Under the pieces are notes generated by a model. That model saw nothing but the letters and a program-made list of their open reading frames with translations. It was not told the origin of the DNA and made no database searches. Shown piece by piece: positions 51,050 through 60,728 of a stretch of 64,000 nucleotides of DNA. A program made the translations under genes and the position numbers. Origin of the DNA: Wolfiporia cocos (lineage: Eukaryota; Basidiomycota; Agaricomycetes; Polyporales; Phaeolaceae); assembly GCA_029448655.1 (NCBI GenBank), contig JACCLO010000003.1, forward strand, positions 248,001 to 312,000, in the 5' to 3' direction. Each line of letters starts with the position of its first letter. Within the stretch, counting starts at the first letter, position 1.

Positions 51050-51849
51050 TTTCTTGATGCAAGATGATTACGCTCGCCATGCTAGATTTAGCATACTCAG
51101 TTGCGGTTTGCCATGTGCTACAAAAATGTTAATCAATGGCACGACGTGGAGTTTAATGGTAGTACAAGATATTCATCGATCATGGAGCAGATATATGCAT
51201 ATGTTATTGTCCAATGCTGAATGCGAGGAGGCCGGTATTAGATGTATACCGCTGGACTGGACGGCCATTTTGCGCTGGAGATGAACGACCTCAATGCGAG
51301 CAAAATGGACATCGAACCCTGACTGCGGTCTCACGATAGTTGATTACAAGTGATATCTGCGTATCGATGCCGGGTATACGATTGAGTTTAGATGAGGATT
51401 GTTCAGTATCGCGAGTTATCGCGGAGCATTTCGATCATCCATATGCATGCACAATGCTGACAAGCATCAGGACACCTCGCCCTCAACATGAGGCCTACAG
51501 CCCCTTGATCGGAACATGGAGCCACAGCCCCCCACTTGACACCAGGGAACCTTCGAATTGAACCTTGTCACCATGAGTTGCGGCACAGCATATCATTCGC
51601 TATCAGCCAACGTATCAAACCTTCGTAGAGCACATGCGACTCATGCATTTTACTCTGCTCAAGGTGGTCTTCCTCTTCCTCATCTTGAATGTTCTGTGGA
51701 CAGAAGGGAACGCGACCACACGTGCAGGACGCGTATTATGCAACGACAAATACATGAATGAGTACATGCTGAGCCCCCAAAATAGGACCGTTTAATTGCC
51801 GTACACGCATACACTGGTATTTCTGGCAAAACAAACGCACCGCCTCCGA
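51050..51849. other. Intergenic sequence
   Basis: No supported gene. Only short open frames without motifs, between the lectin and the TPR gene. Confidence 0.4.
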
Positions 51850-53828
51850 TCATAGGGTTCCTATGTTCTTATCCTTCATACGTAGCTGTGGTTCGAACTT
51901 GTTGAAAATACGGCCCCCGCTGATTTGCCTGATCAATCGGATGGCCCTGCTTTGGACTGTCAATATATCAGAGTTTGTCATATAAGCCCAAGCAAGAGGA
52001 ATACCTGGCTGTATTTTGAGAGGGAGTATCTTTATGATCGACAACTAATCAATCGAGAGGATGTCCGATGATTTGTCAACGACCATTGTAAGGTTAACGA
52101 ACTTACTCGGATTTCTAGTGTCAGCAAACTTTCGCCAAGTGTGAGCTCCCAAGGAGGGCTCGGCCGTTCTATCAAGTGTCTCAGCGTCGCACTTGTTGAT
52201 TAGTTGCTTTCTTGCAGTATCAGCACGGATCATGTGCTTCCGGACGATGCCTTCGCAGTCGACTTTAATTTGCGATTGCATTTGACGTGCCTCGTCGATA
52301 GTGGAATCCAATTGGAGCAGCTCTTCCAGGTCTGCAAGGGCGGCCAATTTCTCGTCAGCCTGTGCATTTCAGTGCATGTTAGCAGGTGTACAGTCACCGA
52401 CGGTTTTGGACTCACCCTGAAGAAAGCTTTTGCTCTTGAAAGTAGCAGATGGGCTCGAATAACGCCGCCTTTCCTCTCATCAATCTTTGTACCTACACAC
52501 TGCGACATATGACTAATATGACTCAAATATGTGAATACTCATGCCCACCTTTAAGGCCTCCCCAAAATCGTCGATTGCTTCTTGTAGACGTCCATTGTTG
52601 GATTTTACATTTCCTGCGTCCCTCAGACGCTCCACGTCCTGTATACGGTTCCGAAGTCGTTGTGCACCACCATGTCCAGGATCTAGATCCATGGCAAATC
52701 TCGCGTGCTGCATGGCCTTGGGCGTGTCATCTGTCAAGAAAAACATGAGACCTTGCAACGTCCACGCATCCGGCGAGTCTTTGTTAGCTTCCAATATCTC
52801 CCTACATCACGTTGGGCGTTATACTGGTTAGAAAGCTCGGAGTCGCCGATGTTTCGAAACGGCTACCTTGCTGTGGTCATTGCAGAGTCCCAATTTCCAC
52901 GCGCCATCTCTAACTCGACCTGTTTCAGCAACCACTCGGCAGGAATCTCTCCCGCCTCCTCATAAACAATGGCCGTGGATCTGTCCAGAGCACCTATTGC
53001 AGCATTCCAGTCGCCTCGCTGTTTGGCACTTTCATAGTCGCGCAAATGGCTACTAACTTCGAGAACTGCTTTCTGCAACTTGAGAGCGGCAGCATAGGAC
53101 TTGTGAAACTCGATGATACGTCTTAAAGTAAATAGTGCCGAGGCCGTCGACGCAGTGAAGAATTCGCATCGAGCGAGAGTTATGAGAGTCGTCTCCGATG
53201 GCGAGTTGGACTGCAAGGACGATGCCCGTTGACAATCTGCGAGGGCACGCCTATATTGTCTAAGGCGTAGATGGGCTGTAGCTCTACTGATGAGGAATGT
53301 TGGCTCGGATGGTCTCATATCTGAGGAGATGGAAGAGTGTTTTCGTGGTTCATTTTAGTTGCAACGCCAACGCGTAGTATCCGCAAAATATAACGCACCC
53401 ACAGCTTTAGAATATAGCTCAATCGCCTTTTGGGGTAGCTGCGCTTTGAACGCAACATCGCCCTCTTCCTTGGCCTTATCAGCATCACTCCATCCGGAGT
53501 GTACCTCACAAGCATCGCTCGTTTGTAACCGTTTGGGTTCGGGACGACCATCATTATCAGATAGGTTATCTACTTTTGGTCGCTCCTCATCAACCCTAAC
53601 GGTTGAGGCAGAGGGTGCATCCACGCTGCGTGATTGCCTTGGTGTAGCATGCAGATGCAGAGTATCATCTGCTTTGGCGTCATTTTGTGAACTATGCGAA
53701 GCCGACTCGCGGAAGGATCTGTACATGTGGACACGAGTGAAGCTGTGGCTCATCACAGGAGTCAACAAGTCGTACCCGTTCGTACTGCCTGTCTGTCCTC
53801 TGACTTTTTCTTCATCCAATACGGACAC
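51850..53828 (-). CDS. TPR-repeat protein (DNAJC7/TPR2-like, J domain not seen)
   Basis: Exons on minus: N-terminal disordered part, then KAKEEGDVAFKAQLPQKAIE (to 53399); EPTFLISRATAHLRLRQYRRA with LARCEFFTASTASALFTLRR and QRGDWNAAIGALDRS (53318-52865); DAWTLQGLMFFLTDD with RLRDAGNVKSNNGRLQEAID (52800-52545); KGGVIRAHLLLSRAKAFFR (52480-52415); and AALADLEELLQLDSTIDEAR (52350-52280). These tandem 34-residue helix pairs are tetratricopeptide repeats, arranged as in the Hsp70/Hsp90 co-chaperone DNAJC7/TPR2. Downstream exons to 51850 do not show the HPD motif of a J domain. The true start is uncertain: an in-frame upstream exon (FRLNLELPRETVLTRYGR, about 53910) may belong to it. Confidence 0.65.
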
Positions 53829-53989
53829 AATCTGACCAATGCGTTATAGCGCCTAACAATTGAACTCGGAATGATGAGTACCTTCCATAGCGCGTGAGGA
53901 CTGTTTCGCGTGGCAGTTCCAAGTTCAATCTAAAGCCTTGCGTGTCAGTAGATAGCATATCAACACCTATCTCGACGCACTGGGGTGTC

Positions 53990-54455
53990 GTTCTCCTCGT
54001 CGCTAAGCACCCAACAAAGATCGGTTCGAAGTCTCACAATACTGTTAGAAGTGTTCGAATCGCAGGTCATACTCATAGCAATGAGCTGTGTCTGCACCTA
54101 TACACGTCCGGTCCATGCCTTCGCGAATCGATCTTCATGACCCTCCACCATTCTTCTCTTTTTGAGCTTTGACAAGGAGAGCCGCATTTTGCACTGAATG
54201 ACGCAGAGACGTAACGATCGTACTTGACATTTCTGATAGTGTACCGCTCCGGTGGATGTAGTTTGAGTTCCCACTAATGCGAGTCGATGTCAGCGCACTG
54301 GCACACAATCAAAATTGGCTAGCCTGTTCAGCTTCAGTGACAATCGTAGGGGGAATCTTCCCGCAGATTTCTTTCTGTTCGTCATCGTTCGGCAGATATG
54401 CACGGTTGTGCCAGCGAACGTTGGTTAAGGAGTAGATACCAGACTCCAAGCTCAT
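53990..54455 (-). pseudogene. Ricin-B-like lectin, probably damaged
   Basis: ATG 54455 opens a trefoil exon (SGIYSLTNVRWHNRAYLPND). The second exon reads WELKLHPPERYTIRNVKYDR, and a C-terminal piece has LCWVLSDEENDTPV near 54020. The intron after the first exon begins GC (GCTAGC) instead of GT at about 54321, and the second exon ends early at a stop. It is therefore probably non-functional, unless the GC site is used. Confidence 0.5.
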
Positions 54456-55918
54456 ATAAATCACTAATAGTGCATCAGAATGGAGGCTTGACTCGGAATC
54501 GTGAGTCGTAGATGAGACTGACCGATTGTTGGGAGTAAGAGGACATGCAATGTGGCAAGCGGTTGAAGCGCGTACGATCATCCGAAAGGATTATATAGAT
54601 TATGTTATTATATTGCTCCAGTTGACATTGCCTATCTGCCAGCCAAAGAGGTCAAATTCGTGCGGAGCTCAACTATATCTTGCCGTATCTTCCAGCCGGT
54701 CTGTGTCATCGCAGTAGGTATATCAGTAAATCAGTACCAGTCCTTCCGGGCCGGAGCAGATCTGCGCTGTCACGTGTGCGGTGTGCGAAGTACCAATTCA
54801 AAAGATCACATGTACTGTACGACGAATGACAGGAATGGTAAGCAATACTTACTTGCTCTGCCGCCACACGGACGTTTTCCGTTAAAGGCGAAACATCATT
54901 CATGTATATGGAGCGCATTAGCATCGATGGATCATCTTGAACCACGTTTTCCGATCACGTTGTACCAGTGGTCTCATGATCCTACCGTCCCGCTATACCC
55001 CTTTACTCTGTAGGAAAGAATCTGCCAACAGCATACATGCTCTAGTGTCGGACGTGAGGGTATTGGCTGGAAAACTATCTCAATTTCTGGAGCGCACCTC
55101 AGTAAATGTGAGTTTTATGAATGGCAGATCAAACACATGCAACATGATGAATATCCATCACAATTGTCAGCGATACTCTCATATCATCTGTCATAATCAA
55201 ACGAGGGATAATCTCTACTATACTAATTGGTAAATCACCGTACCGAGATGTTTGCATATTCCGGAAACTCCAATTCCACCGCTGTCTGAAGCATGTCTGC
55301 TGTCTGACCTCAAGCTCGCTCATGTTAGTATTCTTGATACTATCATCACGTTCTCGAGTGTATCCTGCAACTGAAATGCAATATACTCAATAATTCGATC
55401 ACTGGTATCGCGTGATGCATCCCTTTCGCCGTTTGATCAGTGTGGACGGCGGCAGAAGGGTTCGAGACTAATTGTTGACCAATCATTACATGCGCGAAAT
55501 ACAGCCTCAACAAAATGTCCTGATCACAAGGGGTAGGCTTCCGTTGAGTAGAGGGGTCCGTGACAAGTGGCATATCAAGGCAGACGGTAACCAGTGATGC
55601 AATGTAACATTGATTCCAGAATTAAAAAAGCAAAGCGGTGAGTGATGACCGACAGCGTACGATCATTATATTTCAAGTGCCATCTGCGCGTTGTATACAT
55701 CCGGTCTGCGTGATGGACACTGCAGCCAATAAGCAAGTTTCATGAGCCTGGAAGAGCAATCAATCACACACCTATATGGAACGTCCCTTAGCTCAAGTGT
55801 GAGCCAATCAAGCCTGGAGCTATTGATTCTGCGAGTCACACGGTGAGCACTGATGATACTTCAATTGAAGCAGTCATTGCTACTCGCGTTATTGATGTTG
55901 CCTTGACCACAACGTCCG

Positions 55919-56731
55919 TATGACGTATGACGTTCGGATTGTACATTTAATCAGCAATATTTAGAATGCAGCGCTGCAAATATAAAATGCAGCGTTGCAA
56001 TACAAAAATTCGGCGCAGCAATGTTGTACGCTGTACAGCAATATATTTTAGCAGCGCAGCAATATAAGAAATGTTGTACTGCAATATTCAGCCATAGGCT
56101 ATCGCAGCAATAGCAATAGGACGGACTTGCAATCCCTTTTAAGAGGCGTAGGTCGGGGTTTAGCATTGGGATAGCACCGTAGCACTACAACATATTTTTG
56201 CAAACTTGTACAACTGTCGCCTCGATTATAACCTCTTCTTTCAGTAGCTTACTCCTCTGCTCCTCCATTCCGCACAGCTCTTGCCACGCGAGCTCACATC
56301 ACCTACCGGTGGCGGGACCGTCTCGCATCGGCAATTGTGCCGGTTCATGGTCAAAGCAAGAGAAGGTGCCCCCATTCTTTTCTAATGACTTGATGCGAGT
56401 GGGAAAAAATCCGTGGGAGCAGGACTAGCTATCGAATGGGGAGTACTGGTACTTGGAGATTATGCTGTAGTGTAATCAGTGCAGTCCAGTTGAACTCTGA
56501 CCGTCGAACCTAACGTAGATACAATCTCCGACTCATATCTATAGCTGCGATAAGCCCATTGCTGCATCCTTATATTGCTGTGTAGCGTTTCTGTTATCAC
56601 TACCCAGCGTATAATATTGCTGCACTGCTAAAATATATTGCTGTACAGCATACAATATTGCTGCGCCGAATTTTTGTATTGCAGCGCTGCATTCTAAATA
56701 TTGCTGATTAAATGTACAATCCGAACGTCAT
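55919..56731. mobile_element. Foldback / MITE-like element with GCAGCAATAT subrepeats
   Basis: Long inverted arms (55919 to about 56110 and about 56575-56731) share GACGTATGACGTTCGGATTG, GTACATTTAATCAGCAATAT and many GCAGCAATAT/GCTGTACAGC words. The middle (56170-56570) is unrelated. The candidate TSD ACGTCCG lies at 55912-55918 and 56732-56738. The flanking sequence is contiguous in paralogue 2 (about 47050), which independently supports the insertion limits. Confidence 0.8.
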
Positions 56732-57076
56732 ACGTCCGGACATGCAGTGCTTTCTGTTCCCGTTTGCAAACTCTTAGTCAGCCCTTCATTTAGATAAGCA
56801 TTTGCTATTTCTTAAGTCTGTTTGTGCTCCTTAGGTCAGCTGAGGTTTAGCTTGAGCATAATATCTCTTGAGAAAATGAACTGTCACACGCCAATTTCAA
56901 GCCTTTAGGCACAGTACCTTTTCCGATCACCAAGAGCACCCCCGATGCTGGAAACCCGATGCCTCCGCTAGAACCAAGCCCCATATATGCACCATCCTGG
57001 GCACTAGCTGCCAGCATCACCAGCCACACCAAAAACCCCAGTCCCAGACCATCTGTCCAGTCCAGTACCGCAAAGC

Positions 57077-57462
57077 TGTCACGGGCAAAAGCTTTCCCTA
57101 ACGACAACGAGCCTGATCCGGTTCCCCGAGTCCCCAAACCCAGCCAGGCCCGGATCATACCTTGGAAGGAGCCAGGCAACGCCTAGAATCATGACAGACG
57201 GGCCCGTTCCCACATGGCCACAATGACCGCTATGTATTTGATATACTACTACGCTTCTATGTTTCAGAGTCTGGCTTAGACCCCTATCCCAGTCACGCCC
57301 CAGACTCCCTACTTACCATAAATGGCCATTATAGTACCAACATGTACAAACGACCTAGTTGTATAAAGACAAGCCTATGTTCAGCTGGTAACCCCAGTCT
57401 GAACTTGGCATTCATCCACTTCGCTCCCCTCAGTTCACTCTAAGGTTTTAGTGGCCTTGTCA
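57077..57462 (+). mobile_element. Nested solo LTR C, TSD AAAGC
   Basis: 386 bp, from TGTCACGGGC to GGCCTTGTCA, flanked by AAAGC at 57072-57076 and 57463-57467. TATA-like GTATAAAG lies at about 57363. Confidence 0.9.
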
Positions 57463-57677
57463 AAAGCCAACAGTCACATGATACAGACAGCGCACCATGA
57501 ACCCAGTAGCACCCAACCCAACCAACCAACCGCTACCTGGATCATACCTCATGCACACCCACACACACCACGGTCATGCAGACTCACAGCTAGGACCACG
57601 TTCACCCAACAAACCAAACCCGTGCCTCCCATCTCCATGAACTACAGCCATTACCAGCTGCACAGTCATTACCAATC

Positions 57678-58480
57678 TGTCACAATCCTTGTGATGTCTC
57701 AGGCTGCCGGCGCAGAGTCCAAAGGGGAGCCCTAACTAAAGGGCCATAGGCCAGAGGGGCGCATGTCGAAACAGCAAGAGGTGTGTCTTCAGGAGGAAAG
57801 GATGGGGAATTGCCCCCAAAGCATTTGTCTTTACTTCTTAGATTGCTAAGTCTAAGGCCTTTCCTGGCGCTTAGACCTACTGCTTATATACATGCAAGAC
57901 CCTAATCTACTAGTCAATAGGTATGACCCTAAAGTAGAGGTCTGTGCGCATGGTATGGTGCCATAATGCCAGTAATGGTGGCGCATCTGTGTTATGATGG
58001 TGCCACAGTAATGTAGGTGCCTGCTTGGTAAAATGACTTTATGTGTTATATGTCAATAGTCAGCAGGCCGCTGTCTAATCCCTATAGGATAAGCGGGCCG
58101 CGCTAAGAATAACGCATGAGGTCATATTCTAGACCAGTAATGGTCTAGAGTTGAGATGAGGTCATTAATCCTATTTTTAAGGGATGACATCATTGTAAGC
58201 AAGGCCGTTGACGACCAACTATTTACTTAGATAAGATAGTAACCTAGGACATAGCCACCTATGATGGGACCTAGTCCCACTATCTAATCTAGAAAGTTAG
58301 TAGGTCACATGATCTCTATTCAGTAGGTCACGTGATCCGATAATCTTCTACTGCCTTCCAGAGACCTGGGCGTGGTAGAGGCTGTTGTTCTGAGTGCTGT
58401 AGGTCAATAGTACGACCGCTGCACAACTTTTATTCTGAGTAGTAGAAATATGAGGGGACGCCCCGGATAAATCCGTGACA
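57678..58480 (+). mobile_element. Nested solo LTR D, TSD CAATC/CAACC
   Basis: 803 bp, from TGTCACAATC to AAATCCGTGACA, flanked by CAATC (57673-57677) and CAACC (58481-58485), one mismatch. It begins with the hairpin TCACAA-N-TTGTGA, like the LTRs at 25536 and 58675. Confidence 0.82.
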
Positions 58481-58674
58481 CAACCACAGACTACACGCCA
58501 TTACTGGCACGGACTATATTCCATATGGACACTGGCCCACGGAAGCCCTTAAACTCCACAGTGCCCAGGTTTACAAGGAACACCGACCTTGGGCAGCCCT
58601 TGTACGACTGAGAACCCTAGCAGTCACAAGGCGCTACGTACCGATCACAGCCAATCATGCTCGATCGCCCTATG

Positions 58675-59178
58675 TGTCACAAATCTTACTTTGTGACCAC
58701 TCATCCCAACACTAATGCCCCCTATCCTAGTTGTCGTCCCAGAGGGTCACCAATCCCTCAAGATGGGTTCACGCAGTAAGACCAGAGTCTAAGGAGTAGA
58801 GACGTCACACACAGGGGTAGAGTGGTAGTAGACTGGGATTAACCCATGAGATACAATGAGAAGTCTGAGGAGTACGCCTCAGACTCTCTGGCTTAAGTAC
58901 ATGCAAGCGGAGTACTACAACTATTAATGGATGCCCCACAACGATGTCACCGATGACCTACAAGGCCCCACAATGACATCATACATGACCACCCTAAGTC
59001 TTGACTCTAGAATGCTTACAAATACCCATAACGTGACTATGTGGGGATCTTATCTATGTTAGGGATACACACTGGATCTTATCTACTGTGTCACATGAGC
59101 CTGGAGTGCATACCATGCTGTGGTGCCCCTCAACATCCAGGATGCCCCTTGAGGGCCTATAGGACCATTTTCGTGACA
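58675..59178 (+). mobile_element. Nested solo LTR E, TSD CTATG
   Basis: 504 bp, from TGTCACAAATC to TTTTCGTGACA, flanked by perfect CTATG at 58670-58674 and 59179-59183. Its first 22 bases form a hairpin, TCACAA and TTGTGA. Confidence 0.9.
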
Positions 59179-59799
59179 CTATGTCACATACAGCCCATAC
59201 TGGCAAGTCCACATTCCCAGCTAACACCACTCCTCAGTACCGATCCCTTGGGAACCTGGACTGCAGATGCCCCGATCACAGACTTAGAACCCCACCATTA
59301 TCGGTGAACCCCTGATCAATGAGAACCACTGACTTGGGCCTGATCCACTACATCACTATGGACACCACCACTCCGATGCCATTACCGGCTTAGTCACCCC
59401 GCGCCTATGGGCAACGTAGCTTAGAGCCAATCATGCTGTGCCACTGCCCTTACTGGCCACGCAGCATAACATGTACAAATAGTGTAGAGTCTATATATTC
59501 GGCCGACAGTCTTGAGAGAACCTCAGACTTGTCTTGGCCTCTTCAGCCTTAGATGCCCTGGACCAGGAAGGCGCCTTTGTGTGAGCCCCCTTCCCCCAGG
59601 TGTGTGTCTTAGGTTGTAGTGTGTGTCATGAATGTATGTCGATGAGAAATACATCTACTTGACGGTGGCAATATGAACCTCTCTGACTCTGACACTGAGG
59701 TCTATGCTATGACTTTGAAGCCTGATATCAACGTGATTTTTGGGGCCATGTTATCTTAGTGAAAATCCACTGCCACATAGCGACATAGGAGCTGGCATT

Positions 59800-60009
59800 T
59801 AGTGATGTGCAAAGCCCAGCTCAAAGCTGTGAGCCGGGCTGGGCCGAGCTGACTTGAGCTGGGCCGAGCTGAGCCTTGGGGGTGGCTTACAACGGCTTAG
59901 GGCCCGGCTTGGATTGTGAGCCGGCCGTAGCTGAGCCCTGAGTTAGGCGCGCAACTGTAACTTTGTTGTAATGAGCAAAATAGGTCCATTGGTACAAGAT
60001 TTTGCATAA
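59800..60009. mobile_element. 5' end of an hAT-like element
   Basis: Starts TAGTGATGTGCAAAGCCC, a typical hAT end, and is followed by dense GAGCTGGGCCGAGCTGAGCC-type subterminal repeats. The 8 bases before it (59792-59799, CTGGCATT) would be its TSD. It is interrupted at 60010 by the Ty3 element, and the other end is not in the window. Confidence 0.5.
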
Positions 60010-60720
60010 TGTTACGGGTCGAATACCCGTTCGTATATTCGGATCGCGAATATAGATCGTTCTTCTGCACGTAGGCACGTCGCCGTATGCAAGGCAAATA
60101 CTCGTTAGATGCCTTTGGGTTCTAAGGGAAGTCCTTAGAAAGTCGTTTAATATCCAATACGCGTTAGAGGATATAATCTGTTCAGGTGCGAGTCGAATAG
60201 AATATAAGACTCGCCTAAGTCCGAGAAGTCGGTGTGCACTTCGAGGACTTAGTCGTTCGGTTGCTCGAGCAAAAAATACTGAGCGTAGTTTCCTACGTTT
60301 GAGAACGAGTATAAGACTTCTTGTTTGTACAACAAGGTCGAGCTGAAGAGCCTCGACAGTAGGTACATTAGTTTATATACTACATTGGGTTTCAGGGGTC
60401 AAGTCTGTCCCAGATGTCACCGATACTATCTACGCTATAGTGCCAAACGTTTGATAGGTATGTAGTGATATACCTGAGACGATAGATAGGAATGATGGCG
60501 GTTGAACGCCATCTATCAGCTAACAAACGGTGAACGTGAAATGATGGCAGAGTTGGATCTGCCAAAGATGAAACGCGCCCTATAGACTAGTACAACTGGG
60601 GATGCGCCCAGTAGAGTCACGAGTAGCCAGGGGAGTTGGTTGCGCAACAAGTCCCTGTATCGTATTCGCCCAGTGGTGAGTTCTGTAGATATTCGAAAAA
60701 TCAAAATAACCGTAATATCA
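60010..60720 (-). repeat. 3' LTR of the Ty3 element
   Basis: 711 bp. Reading minus it begins TGATATTACGG and ends CCGTAACA. It is the inverted homologue of the solo LTR at 5028-5736, differing by scattered substitutions and a 3-base difference at the very start. Confidence 0.92.
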
Positions 60721-60728
60721 GCCCCTCC

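Larger units (their letters stand above)
56882..59628 (+). mobile_element. Solo LTR, family B, containing three nested solo LTRs; TSD TGAAC/TGAAT
   Basis: Family B LTR from TGTCACACGCC at 56882 to GTGTGTCA at 59628, flanked by TGAAC (56877-56881) and TGAAT (59629-59633), one mismatch. Aligning it with the uninterrupted copy at 31549-32587 shows three foreign blocks at 57077-57462, 57678-58480 and 58675-59178, each with its own duplication. The remaining family B pieces join end to end into one normal LTR of about 1 kb. Confidence 0.88.
54600..59799 (-). pseudogene. Lectin/LEA2-type gene, paralogue 3, heavily interrupted
   Basis: Only LEA2-side exons were found. IDLSVRVREVHIATVK at 59640-59720 matches IDLSVAIKGAHIATVK of paralogue 2. 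RINSSRLDWLTLELRDVPYR near 55830 matches the IDNFRLDGLTFE exon. TAVELEFPEYANISVR near 55270 matches IVLKFDFHRAQIVRI. Insertions split it: a solo LTR with three nested LTRs (56882-59628), a foldback element (55919-56731), and an hAT-like element from 59800 on the 5' side, so its lectin part is either lost or lies outside the window. The nucleotide alignment with 46.8-47.4 kb continues directly on both sides of each insertion. Confidence 0.6.

Noticed and set aside
56847..57179. 110-codon minus-strand frame
   Set aside because: It lies across LTR B and LTR C and crosses an insertion junction, so it cannot be an ancestral gene.
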